Position numbers and translations under genes: made by a program
Notes under the pieces: generated by a model
Databases searched by the model: none
What the model saw: only the letters and a program-made list of their open reading frames with translations
What the model was told of the DNA's origin: nothing
Part shown: positions 55,578-64,000 of the stretch, one piece after another
Layout: each line of letters begins with the position of its first letter
Position numbering within the stretch: position 1 is the first letter of the stretch
Source of the DNA: Thiohalocapsa sp.
Lineage (GTDB): Bacteria > Pseudomonadota > Gammaproteobacteria > Chromatiales > Chromatiaceae
Reading direction: 5' to 3'
Length of the DNA stretch: 64,000 bases
Assembly (NCBI RefSeq): GCF_022340605.1
Contig: NZ_JAJDNQ010000105.1
Location: forward strand, 29,761-93,760

Positions 55578-56154
55578 GGCGTGACTCCGCCTGCCCGGGT
55601 ACGCCCGGTGCCCCAATTGCCGCACTGCTCGCCGCTTCGGCGGCGGATGGCATTCGGCGTGCAAGAAGGTCGGCTGTGGTGCCGGGGCGACGCGTTTCGG
55701 GTCATGGTCCGCATGCATCGGGCTCCGTTGCTGGTGCATTGCTTTGTCGGGACCGGCTGGAGCCCTTGTCGGATCCACCTGGGCTCTGGGCCAGGCTCTG
55801 GGCCAGGCTCTGGGCCAGGCTCTGGGCTCGGACTCGCGGCTGGTCCCGGGCGTGTATCGCTGCGGCGAGCAAGACAACGGCAAGCAATTTCCATACTAGG
55901 TGAGCCGGACCCGGGGTGACGCACCGCCGTTCGCGCCGCTGGTGCAGCTCAGCCGACGGCAGCGGGTGGGGCAGGCGCGCGGTGCGAGCATGTGCCGGCG
56001 AGGGTGAACCCGATAGCAGTGCAACGGTCAGGGCAATCGGCCGGTTGTGCTCCGCACCCGCCGTCGCCAACGTCAGAAGCACTTTCGATCGTGCTCCGCA
56101 CGGCGGGCGCTGCCAGGCACCGCCGCGCAGGGCCTACCGCCACCCCGAGCCCAG
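55578..56154. other. Divergent spacer between treZ and treS with a 12-bp tandem array
   Basis: Presumably holds both promoters; no clear hexamers are identified. It contains the array at 55782-55838. Frames crossing it extend those of treZ and treS upstream but look non-coding. Confidence 0.55.
55782..55838. repeat. 12-bp tandem repeat array
   Basis: Four perfect units of GGCTCTGGGCCA plus a partial fifth. The unit contains the palindrome TGGGCCA. The array sits in the regulatory spacer between treZ and treS. Confidence 0.9.
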
Positions 56155-59100
56155 ATGCCTCACGTCACCGACTCCGAACCCGCACTCCCGCCCGACCCGC
56201 TCTGGTACAAGGACGCGGTCATTTACCAGACGCACGTCAAGGCCTTCTTCGACACCAACGGTGACGGCACCGGGGACTTCCGCGGGCTGACCTCGCGCCT
56301 GGACTACATCCGCGACCTCGGCGTCAATTGCATCTGGCTGCTGCCCTTCTATCCGTCGCCGCTGCGCGACGACGGCTACGACATCTCGGACTACCGCAAC
56401 GTGCATCCCGCCTATGGCAGCCGGCGGGACTTTCGGCGCTTCGTCAGCGCCGCGCACCGTCGCGGCATCCGCGTCATCGCGGAGCTGATCGTCAACCACA
56501 CCTCGGATCAGCACCCATGGTTCCAGGCGGCGCGGCGGGCACCGAAGGGCTCCAGTAAGCGCAACTACTACGTCTGGAGCGACGATGACGGCCGCTTTCC
56601 GGAAACACGCATCATTTTCACCGACAGCGAGGCGTCCAACTGGACCTGGGACCCGGTGGCGGGCCAGTACTACTGGCACCGGTTCTTTTCGCACCAGCCG
56701 GACCTGAACCACAACAACCCGCAGGTGGTGCGGGCGATGATCCGCGTCATGCGCTTCTGGCTGGATATGGGCGTGGACGGGCTCCGGCTCGACGCCATCC
56801 CGTACCTCTGCGTACGCGAGGGCACCAACAACGAGAACTTGCCGGAGACCCACGCCGTCATCAAGGAGATGCGCGCCGTGGTGGACGCGCACTACCAGAA
56901 CAGGGTGTTCCTGGCCGAGGCCAATCAGTGGCCCGAGGACGTGCGCGACTACTTCGGTGACGGCGACGAGTGCCACATGGCCTATCACTTCCCGCTGATG
57001 CCGCGCATGTACATGGCGCTGGCGGAGGAGGAGCGGCATCCCATCGTCGAGATCATGGAGCAGACGCCGGAGATTCCGCCCAATTGCCAGTGGGCCATCT
57101 TTCTGCGCAATCACGACGAGCTGACCCTGGAGATGGTCAGCGACCGCGAGCGCGACTACATGTACCAGACCTACGCGGCGGACCCGCGCATGCGCGTCAA
57201 CGTCGGCATCCGCCGGCGCCTGGCGCCGCTGCTCGGCAACGATGGGGACAAGATCCGGCTCATGGTGAGCCTGCTGCTGTCCATGCCCGGCTCGCCGATC
57301 CTGTACTACGGCGATGAGCTGGGCATGGGCGACAACATCTATCTCGGCGACCGCAACGCCGTGCGCACGCCCATGCAGTGGTCGCCGGACCGCAACGCCG
57401 GCTTCTCCCGCGCCGACCCCGAGCAGCTCTACCTGCCGCCCATCATGGACCCGATCTACGGCTACCAGTCCGTCAACGTGGAGGCCCAGTCCCGCTCGCC
57501 GGCGTCGCTGCTGAACTGGACGCGGCGCGTCATCGAGGTGCGCAAGCAGCACCGGGTGTTCGGTCGCGGCGTCATCGAGTTCCTGCACCCGGGCAACCGC
57601 AAGATCCTCGCTTACGTGCGGCGCTACCGACGGCTGGCCGAGCCCGCTGCTGAGGCCGGGTCCGCGGCTGCGGGCGGCACGGCGCTGGACCCCGGCGGCG
57701 CGACCGCGGCAGAAAACGCCGAGCAGCCGGACGAGGTGGTGCTCTGCGTCGCCAACCTCGCCCGCGGCGCCCAGCCGGTGGAACTCGATCTGGCCGCCTA
57801 TGCCGGCCGGGTGCCCATCGAGCTCCTCGGCCAGACGCCGTTCCCTCCCATCGGTGAGCTGACCTACCTGCTGACCCTGCCCGGGCACGGCTTCTACTGG
57901 TTCCGGCTCGCCCGCGACGTTGCGGCCCCCGCCTGGCACGACGAGCGCGTGTCCACCCCGCGTCTCAAGACCTTGGTGCTGCCGGAGGGCTGGACGAGCC
58001 TGCTGCCGGACCGTGCCGAGCGTCGGCAGACGGCGCTGCGGGCCGTGTCGCTGCTGCAGAACCAAGTGCTGCCGGCCCACCTCGCCGCGCGCGCGGACGG
58101 CAGCCAGGGTGCGGCGCCGGCGGTCGTCATCGAGGCCGCCACCCCATGGCGGGATTGGCTGTTGATGCTGCTGCGCGTGGCCGGCGCGGACGGTGACGTG
58201 GAGCGGCTCCTGCTGCCGCTTGCCATCACCTGGGAAGGCCCGGAGACCGCTTTGAGCACGGTACCGGCGGCGGCGACGACGCTGGCCCAGGTGCGCCGGC
58301 AGGCCACGCCGGGACTGCTGTTCGACGCCCTGGCAGACGCCGGCTTCGTGCGCGCCGTGACCTGCGCCATCGGCAGCGGAGCGGAGATGCCCTTGGGCGA
58401 CGGCCGGCTCCTGCTGCAACCCACGACCGTCTGCCGCGAGCTTCTGGGGGACTGCGCCGATGCCCAGGTGAAGCCCCTGGCCGAGGACCCGGACAACGCG
58501 ACCGTGCTCGGTGACCGGCTGATCTTGAAGACGCTTCACTGCCGCGAGTCCGCGCCCGGCGGCGGCGACACCGCGTCCGAGGCCGACGCCGGCATCGCCA
58601 GTGACTTTGCATCGGACCCGATGGTGGAAATAGCCCGCCACCTGACCGAGGTGGTGGATTTCCCGGCCGCCCCCGCGCTCGCCGGCCACGTCGATTATCG
58701 TCGCGACGCCGGCCCAACCTGCACCCTGGCCCTGCTGGAGCAGTACGTGCCGAACCAGGGCGATCTGGAGCACCGCGTTGCCGACCTGCTGTGGCGCCTC
58801 AGCGATGAGCACTTTGCCGCTGGCACCGGCGACGCCTGGTGCGACGACCCGGCCCAGCTCGGCTTCTCGAACCTGGTGAGCCGGCTCGGCGCGCGTGTGG
58901 CCGAGCTGCACGAGGCGCTCGCCGGCGCGAACGGCCGTGAATCTGTCGGCGCCGCCTTCCGCCCCGAGCCCACGGCGCCCACCGACCAACAGCATTTGCG
59001 GCAAAGGCTGCGGGTGGCTGCCAGCCGCACGCTCGACGCGCTGCGCGAGAACGGCTCCCGGCTCCCGCCCGCGGTCGCCGACAGCGCGGAGCGCCTGCGC

Positions 59101-59646
59101 GCCGCCGACGACGAGATCTACGACCTCATCGCCGACTGGAGTCACGACGGCTTTGGCCCGATGCGCTGCCGCATCCACGGTGACCTGCGCCTCGCCCGCG
59201 TGCTGGTGGCCGAGGGCGAGCCCGTCTTCATCGATGCCGGTGGCCCATTCCATCGCCCGGCAGCCGAGCGCCGCGCCAAGCAACCGCCGCTGATGGATCT
59301 CGGCACCCTTGTCTTTTCCCTGTACACCACCGTCGCCGACCTCCGGCAGCGCATGCAAGGCGAGCACCCCGATCTCCACCCGCGTCTCACGGAGCCGCTG
59401 GCCCAATGGCGGCGCGACACCGTCCAGCGCCTGCTCGCCGCTCACGCGGCGTCCAGCGCGGGCTCGACGCTGCTGCCGGCGGAGGAGGGGCAACGCGCAG
59501 ACATCGTCCGGGTGTTTGCGCTCGCCCGCGCCCTGGACGCGCTGGCGAGCGAGCTTGTCGCCAGCGCGCAAGGCCAAGCAGGGCAACTCCCGGGTCGTCT
59601 GGCTGTTCTGCTCGATCTGCTGGAGGATGCAAGGGTGCCGGGGTGA
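56155..59646 (+). CDS. treS: Fused trehalose synthase and maltokinase
   Basis: A 1163-residue fusion. TreS (GH13_16, about 1-590) isomerises maltose and trehalose: DPLWYKDAVIYQTHVKAFFD, LPFYPSPLRDDGYDI, nucleophile Asp in GVDGLRLDAIPYLC, acid Glu in VFLAEANQWPEDV and FLRNHDELTLEM. From about residue 600 follows a maltokinase (Mak/Pep2) domain that makes maltose 1-phosphate: DWLLMLLRV, EQYVPNQGDLE and a catalytic loop CRIHGDLRLARVLV. Usual maltokinases have HGDxHLGQ and a FIDFEGEP motif; here these are HGDLRLAR and FIDAGGPF, so kinase activity needs testing. The C-terminal RRAKQPPLMDLG is family-typical. The ATG at 56155 gives MPHVTDSEPALPPDPLWYKD. Divergent from treZ. Confidence 0.92.
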   Translation: MPHVTDSEPALPPDPLWYKDAVIYQTHVKAFFDTNGDGTGDFRGLTSRLDYIRDLGVNCIWLLPFYPSPLRDDGYDISDYRNVHPAYGSRRDFRRFVSAAHRRGIRVIAELIVNHTSDQHPWFQAARRAPKGSSKRNYYVWSDDDGRFPETRIIFTDSEASNWTWDPVAGQYYWHRFFSHQPDLNHNNPQVVRAMIRVMRFWLDMGVDGLRLDAIPYLCVREGTNNENLPETHAVIKEMRAVVDAHYQNRVFLAEANQWPEDVRDYFGDGDECHMAYHFPLMPRMYMALAEEERHPIVEIMEQTPEIPPNCQWAIFLRNHDELTLEMVSDRERDYMYQTYAADPRMRVNVGIRRRLAPLLGNDGDKIRLMVSLLLSMPGSPILYYGDELGMGDNIYLGDRNAVRTPMQWSPDRNAGFSRADPEQLYLPPIMDPIYGYQSVNVEAQSRSPASLLNWTRRVIEVRKQHRVFGRGVIEFLHPGNRKILAYVRRYRRLAEPAAEAGSAAAGGTALDPGGATAAENAEQPDEVVLCVANLARGAQPVELDLAAYAGRVPIELLGQTPFPPIGELTYLLTLPGHGFYWFRLARDVAAPAWHDERVSTPRLKTLVLPEGWTSLLPDRAERRQTALRAVSLLQNQVLPAHLAARADGSQGAAPAVVIEAATPWRDWLLMLLRVAGADGDVERLLLPLAITWEGPETALSTVPAAATTLAQVRRQATPGLLFDALADAGFVRAVTCAIGSGAEMPLGDGRLLLQPTTVCRELLGDCADAQVKPLAEDPDNATVLGDRLILKTLHCRESAPGGGDTASEADAGIASDFASDPMVEIARHLTEVVDFPAAPALAGHVDYRRDAGPTCTLALLEQYVPNQGDLEHRVADLLWRLSDEHFAAGTGDAWCDDPAQLGFSNLVSRLGARVAELHEALAGANGRESVGAAFRPEPTAPTDQQHLRQRLRVAASRTLDALRENGSRLPPAVADSAERLRAADDEIYDLIADWSHDGFGPMRCRIHGDLRLARVLVAEGEPVFIDAGGPFHRPAAERRAKQPPLMDLGTLVFSLYTTVADLRQRMQGEHPDLHPRLTEPLAQWRRDTVQRLLAAHAASSAGSTLLPAEEGQRADIVRVFALARALDALASELVASAQGQAGQLPGRLAVLLDLLEDARVPG

Positions 59647-59741
59647 TGCCCATTTGGCGCCCTGCCAGGGTCTTCCCCGCGGCACAGGATCAGCGCTAGC
59701 CCCTTACCCCGAAAGTCTCGAACAAAGTGTCGAGGAAATGC

Positions 59742-59815
59742 CGTTGTCGTAATCGATGCCCCCGATCCGGCTGCTATTACGACAACGACAGCGAGAACGA
59801 CAGCGACAGCGATGA
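59742..59815. repeat. Family E hexamer array with inverted arm
   Basis: GTTGTCGTAATCG, a 20-base loop, then CTATTACGACAACGACAGCG and further GACAGC units. The inverted core TTGTCGTAAT / ATTACGACAA is perfect. It lies between the convergent treS and DsrE-like genes and could act as a bidirectional stem-loop. Confidence 0.85.
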
Positions 59816-59873
59816 GCGCCGCCGGCTTGCCAGGGCGACGATCACGACTCCGTCGGTCCGAGGCCAAGCCTTC

Positions 59874-60446
59874 CTAGAGCGAGATCAGCACGTACCCCTG
59901 GGTCGCGAGCTCGATCTCGGCCGCGACCGCGGCGAGCACCACCTCCACGTCGTCACGGACATTCTGGTAGTAGTACCCGCTGTCGACGATGGCCTGCCCG
60001 CAGACATAGACCTTGACCCCGGCCGCCTCCAACTTCCTCAGCAGGTCCGCGTCCGGATTTTCCGCCGAGAAGCGAGCCTTGTATGCATCGTCGTTCAGTA
60101 CCGAGCGGGTGGCGTCGCCATGGATCACCACTACGATGTCGAGATTTGGCGCCGGCTTGTTGTCGCGGCCGAACAAGTTGACCGTGCGTGCCACGTGCCA
60201 TAGTCCCCGGTTCACGGCGTGCGGACTCTCCGCTCCCTTGGCCACGTCGAACACGACCTTGTAATGCTGCGCTGGGTCCGGCTGTAATGCCGCCCCTGGC
60301 AGCGGATTGATGTAGCCATAGCCATCGATGACAGGCGCATCCCAACGCGCCGCCTTCTCGTCAGCGGAGAGCGCCGGTACGCCGGCGAGCCAGCAGCAGA
60401 CGAAGCCGAGGGTACGAGACGTCATGGAAAGGGAACGGGTCGGCAT
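59874..60446 (-). CDS. Exported DsrE-family protein
   Basis: A 190-residue protein with a DsrE/DsrF-like fold. The ATG at 60446 follows AGGAG and gives a signal peptide (MPTRSLSMTSRTLGFVCCWLAGVPALSA). The mature part has HYKVVFDVAKGAES, NLDIVVVIHGDA, a single Cys in VKVYVCGQAIVD at the position of the sulfur-carrying Cys of DsrE-type proteins, and VVLAAVAAEIELATQGYVLI. Exported relatives occur in sulfur-oxidising bacteria and are of unknown function. Convergent with treS. Confidence 0.82.
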   Translation of the reverse strand: MPTRSLSMTSRTLGFVCCWLAGVPALSADEKAARWDAPVIDGYGYINPLPGAALQPDPAQHYKVVFDVAKGAESPHAVNRGLWHVARTVNLFGRDNKPAPNLDIVVVIHGDATRSVLNDDAYKARFSAENPDADLLRKLEAAGVKVYVCGQAIVDSGYYYQNVRDDVEVVLAAVAAEIELATQGYVLISL

Positions 60447-61831
60447 TGAGCTTGGCTCCTGAACGCTAAAGAACGGTACTCGGACCGTGGGAAACAACCG
60501 GTGTGAACAGTACCGCGGTTCGGCATCCGCAGCCAGAGGCAGGACCGCGCGTGGAGCGACAGCCAGCGCTCGCGTGAAGCCCGGTACCCGACAATTTTGA
60601 TCCACTCCGGGATGGGAGAAGCCGCGCGTCGAGGGGGCAGTGTGACGCCCCGCGTCTTCTACGGCTCACTCGTTGCGGCGATGCGTGCCGAGCCCGTTTC
60701 GACCGTGTAGGCGAGTGGACTACAACTCAGTACCTCTCGACCGAGGACACACTGCCGGCGGACGGCTATTGCGACCAGCCGACGCCCTTGTTGGCCAGAT
60801 GCGAATGCTGGACCGACAGGGAAATCCCATCGTTTCCGCACGTGCCCACACAAGCCGGCGCCCAAGGCGAATCAGGATCCAGTTGATCGGGAGCAATATT
60901 CAGGTACTTCTATGACACGCGGGAGCAATTACCGGGCTGACGACTCAGCATTTACTGACTGACAGAAATATCCGGGCATTTCTGCATTGGGAGGTCAATT
61001 GCCCGAGTTAATCTCTCAAGTATTATTCGCCGCGAAGAGGCTTCCGGCAGCTCCCTATTTACCTCACGGAATGCCCTTGGCAGTGTGAAGCGAAGCTGCA
61101 AACCATCGGTCACGCCACGGTCATTCAAGCGTTTCGTGTCCTCGTGCGGCCTACAATACCACTGCAATTTGAGTGGTCAAGGTTTACGCCTGCCATTCTA
61201 TCTGCTACGCGTATACACGCAACGATTACTTTGTCCGCAGATTGGCGGTCGCAGACCAACTCATGGGAGGCGTAACGGCAAGTTCAATCCGGTCGTCCGC
61301 GGGATGACATCAGTCGCAGGACAGCGCTTGGCAAGTATTTGCGAAGTGCTAAAGCACGTAGCTGCGGTGTGGCGCTAGGCGCGGCCGCTCCGATTGTAGT
61401 CCTGTGTCACTGAGACCGGTTTGCCAGATCAACTGTGACTCGCCGTCGATGCAAAGGAACCCGCTGGTGCATGCCACGCATCAGGGGCAGGCGAAGTATT
61501 GCCCGCGCGCCGTTCGGTATCAGGGCGGGTATCGGTGAGGGACGCGTCCGCAAGGCCAATGCGACGGCCTAAGCTTTCTCTAATTTTCAGAGGCTTAGGT
61601 TGTTCGGTTCGGCCGCGCATTCCGCTCGGCAAGGGAAGCGCCGATAGATCATCGCTTGCCTGGAGAGGGTAAAAAATATGCGCGATAAAACGTCATGGAA
61701 ACTATGCGTGGTGCCCGTGGCTATGCAAGAGTGATCTGTTGCAAGAGCCTGACAGACGTGACCTGGTTGATGAAATATCAGCTTGGCCTGGTGCAGAGCT
61801 GATCATCCAACAGAATGAGGAGGCAACCGTG
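60447..61831. other. Gene-poor lower-GC region
   Basis: About 1.4 kb with no gene I can support. Frames at 60952-61167 (minus) and 61085-61378 (plus) overlap each other and look partly protein-like, but neither has a ribosome-binding site or a recognisable motif; at most one is real. From about 60880 the GC content falls clearly below the rest of the window. No insertion-sequence ends, tRNA or repeat shared with the other intergenic regions is seen. Confidence 0.5.
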
Positions 61832-62656
61832 ATGAAGTGGGCGTCATGTTTGATAGCATTCGCCATAGGCGTAACGGTTAATGATGTCGTGGCAGGGGTA
61901 TACGTCGGTTTGTACACGGGTAGAGGATCGGTCGACGATGAGGTCGAATTTCGAGCGCCCGATTGGCTGCCTGGCGATGGTTGGACTTGCGCTGTCGATG
62001 CCAATAGCAGGGAGCATTCCGGGTCGGCGCAATGCATCAATGACCAAGGCGTAAGCGCGAATTTCGTATGGAATAGCCCATGCGCACCGGCGAGCGGAGA
62101 ATGCGAGGCGACCGCTTCGGTAGAGGTCGCAGTCGGGTCCACATACGACGGCGTTGACCCTCACGAGGAGAGCGGCATCGTGGAATGGGGCGTCGAGCCG
62201 GAAGAGAGCCCTGTGCCGGACGCGAGCCCCGTGGTGGATACAAGCGGTGGGTCAGTCGCTCAGCAATGGCTCGTCGCGCACAATCGCTACCGAGCGCTGC
62301 ACGGCGCCCCGGCCTTGCAGTGGTCCAGCGCGATTGCCAGTGGTGCGCAGGCCTATGCCGATACGTGCCCATCCGGTCATTCAGCCACAACGCCATATGG
62401 CGAGAACCTGGCTTGGGGCTACCCTGATGTTCAATCCGTCGTCGATGCTTGGTATGGAGAAGAAGCAAGCTATGACTACACGAACCCGGGCTTCAGTTCG
62501 GCAACGGGGCATTTCACCCAGGTCGTGTGGCGCGGCACCACGGAAGTAGGCTGCGGGCAATCCAGCCGCTGTAGCTGGCCGGCATGGGTGTGTCGCTATA
62601 ATCCACCGGGCAATTATCTGGGGGAATTTTCAGGCAATGTTCTTGCGCCACGTTAG
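61832..62656 (+). CDS. Secreted CAP/SCP-domain (PR-1-like) protein
   Basis: A 274-residue exported protein; the ATG at 61832 follows GAGGAGG, and the signal peptide is MKWASCLIAFAIGVTVNDVVA. Residues about 25-140 are a Cys-containing domain I do not recognise (VYVGLYTGRGSVDDEVEFRA, WTCAVDA, AQCIND, SPCAP, GECEA). The C-terminal half is a CAP domain: HNRYRALHGAPALQWSSAIA, PYGENLAWGYP, GHFTQVVWRGTTEVGCG and WVCRYNPPGNYLGEF, with the His/Glu cavity residues present. CAP proteins bind sterols or lipids or act as proteases in eukaryotes; bacterial roles are unclear. Lower GC and atypical codon use suggest transfer. Confidence 0.88.
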   Translation: MKWASCLIAFAIGVTVNDVVAGVYVGLYTGRGSVDDEVEFRAPDWLPGDGWTCAVDANSREHSGSAQCINDQGVSANFVWNSPCAPASGECEATASVEVAVGSTYDGVDPHEESGIVEWGVEPEESPVPDASPVVDTSGGSVAQQWLVAHNRYRALHGAPALQWSSAIASGAQAYADTCPSGHSATTPYGENLAWGYPDVQSVVDAWYGEEASYDYTNPGFSSATGHFTQVVWRGTTEVGCGQSSRCSWPAWVCRYNPPGNYLGEFSGNVLAPR

Positions 62657-64000
62657 AGCTTGTTCCGAGCCCCAGACTTTGTTTTGAGTCCTAGACGTGT
62701 GTTCACAATTCCTGCCGAAAGCACGCTCGGTGCCCTCGGTTGAGAAGCAGCGCGGAGCCCGACGTGGTCGGGTAGAGCCTTCGACGCAGGGCCAGTAGCG
62801 CCACTGGCTCAGGTCCACGCAGTGGATACGCTGACCAAGGAAACGCCGTAGTGCCTGGCGTTTCCTTGGCACCACTCGCTCGTCTGTCGCACCATCCCGG
62901 AGCGCAGGGACACGAAGCACCATGTGTCAGGCCAACGCCAAGCCCGCTTTCGGGTACCGCGCCGGTCTTCACCGGGATGGCAAATCATCTGCGTCTCATG
63001 TCGGTGTCAACGCCATGGGCGCTCCAAACAGTTGCGGGCTGGGCATCGTGACAGCCACGGGTGTGTGCGAGCGCGATGCGCCGGAGACAGTCGTCTCCGT
63101 GCTGTCCAAAAACTACTTGAACCCGGTAGCTGGCACCTGATAAGGTTTTCCCTCATAAGAAAAAAGGATTATAACTTATGAAAATTTGCATAGAAAAATA
63201 TGTGTAGCTAGGGGCATAACTCAGGTTCGGCGGTGGCGCTCCGCGCGCTCTGAAGGCGTGCACCCCGCCCTCCGGTCTGGTGCGACAAAAGGCGTCGGGT
63301 ACGTTCCGAAGCCCGTTGCCGTGCCACGCAAAACCCTCGACAGCGCGACTCCGGAAACTTGCTCATGCCCGGCACGGTATCGATACCCTCGGCGATCCAA
63401 GCCGATCCCTCCAGCGACCATCGCCAACCCAGCGACAAGTCCCAGCGACATGCTTTGCGTTCCGCGCGTCGGTTGGGGCCACCAAGCGACCGACCCGCCT
63501 CGGACCGGATCGAGCGCATGCTCCGCTGCGTTCACGCCGACGAAGACCGCAGCGGAGTCATTATGGCCGGCAGGAACCTCTACGGTATTGGTCAGGATGA
63601 CGACGGTTTGATCCCGGCGGCGACGCCAAGCCCGCCACGGGAAGCAACGGCGACACTGTCGTATCGGGCATAGGGGCGATCTCAATCCCAGTCAGTCGAG
63701 GGCGAACGGTACATCTTGGCCGATCGTATGCCCGGGGCTTCTTGTGCGCCGAGCCGGTCTGTGGACCTTGCAAAGGCGCCGGTGCCAGTCGCTCACGTGT
63801 GCAGTTGATCATCCCTTTGTCACTGCTTCGCGGCCTTGTTTAACGCAGGCTGCGCCCACCGCATCGAGCGCGAGTCGCTATCGTGTCACGGCATCCTCTG
63901 GGTGCGTGCTGTCCATCGGTGTGCTAAAGGATTGGTGCGGCAACTTTCATTGCGACGACGGAGGTGCTGCTCCTGATGTAAGCCTGATTTTCCCGAGATT
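62657..64000. other. Gene-poor region at the window end
   Basis: About 1.3 kb without a supported gene. Two hairpins lie at 62791-62808 and 62835-62869. An AT-rich stretch is at 63140-63205. A minus-strand frame at 63221-63685 (154 codons) contains a hydrophobic Gly-rich stretch (SLGLVAGLAMVAGGIGL) but is overlapped by open frames on both strands and lacks a ribosome-binding site. A gene could begin beyond the window. Confidence 0.5.
62835..62869. repeat. Perfect 13-bp inverted repeat with 9-base loop
   Basis: CCAAGGAAACGCC (62835-62847), loop GTAGTGCCT, then GGCGTTTCCTTGG (62857-62869). No T run follows on either strand, so it is not a standard terminator. A smaller hairpin (GCCAGT / ACTGGC, 62791-62808) lies 26 bases upstream. 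Confidence 0.85.

Noticed and set aside
56134..59685. 1183-codon minus-strand frame opposite treS
   Set aside because: Shadow of the TreS-maltokinase gene for the same reasons.
61085..61378. 97-codon plus-strand ORF with several Cys and aromatic residues
   Set aside because: No ribosome-binding site or family resemblance, and it overlaps an equally plausible minus-strand frame; described only as part of the gene-poor region.
62791..62869. Paired hairpins considered as an integron attC site
   Set aside because: They lack the conserved R-box core sites and no integrase gene is present in the window.
63221..63685. 154-codon minus-strand ORF with a Gly-rich hydrophobic stretch
   Set aside because: Open frames overlap on both strands, with no ribosome-binding site and no recognisable domain; composition alone can explain it.

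Overview
The window is about 64 kb of a GC-rich gammaproteobacterial chromosome. The organism is probably a member of the Chromatiales (purple sulfur bacteria and relatives). Three things point there: a two-[4Fe-4S] ferredoxin that is nearly the Allochromatium vinosum type by eye, an alpha-carboxysome-type CsoS1D shell protein, and a periplasmic DsrE-like protein. Genus cannot be resolved without database searches. There is no 16S gene, prophage, CRISPR array or complete insertion sequence.

Layout. 1-6.4 kb: 3' end of rpiA, a porin with its own promoter and terminator, tRNA-Gln, rpsI/rplM, and a small [2Fe-2S] protein divergent from a GlcF-like iron-sulfur protein. 6.7-15.1 kb: coq7, speD, a DUF885-like gene, an OsmC gene, crp and trpC-trpD-trpG, with extra genes inserted. 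From memory this order is shared with Pseudomonas. 15.2-27.4 kb: hda, wrbA, hslO, cfa, a glycine-zipper lipoprotein, a phosphoesterase, small conserved genes, a double rhodanese, an alpha/beta-hydrolase pseudogene with two in-frame stops, csoS1D, apbC and a secreted Cys-rich protein. 27.8-32.1 kb: one 1426-residue membrane protein with an internal duplication. 32.6-43.8 kb: ftsX-ftsE-ftsY divergent from an M16 protease pair, rsmD, coaD, ferredoxin, ggt, a Tim44-like gene and a phosphatase. 43.9-46 kb: a lower-GC gene-poor patch with fragments, a toxin-antitoxin pair and repeats. 46-59.7 kb: alpha-glucan and trehalose genes. 59.9-64 kb: a DsrE-like gene, then a mostly unassigned lower-GC tail with one CAP/SCP-domain secreted protein.

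The most coherent functional unit is 46.0-59.7 kb: a GlgE-like catalytic domain, a DUF72 protein, a MalQ-TreY fusion of 1783 residues, TreZ, and a divergent TreS-maltokinase fusion. Together these could make trehalose from glucan ends (TreY/TreZ), interconvert maltose and trehalose (TreS), and move maltose units back to glucan (maltokinase and GlgE).

The most striking structural feature is non-coding. Almost every intergenic space holds one or more of five dispersed inverted-repeat families, a CTAG-rich motif, or short tandem arrays with unit lengths of 6, 7, 12, 14 or 15 bp. Copies sit inside operons (ftsE/ftsX, trpC/trpD), and one supplies the stop codon of trpC. Coding calls rest on recognisable protein families read by eye. 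Start codons were checked against the DNA; no search or alignment program was run.
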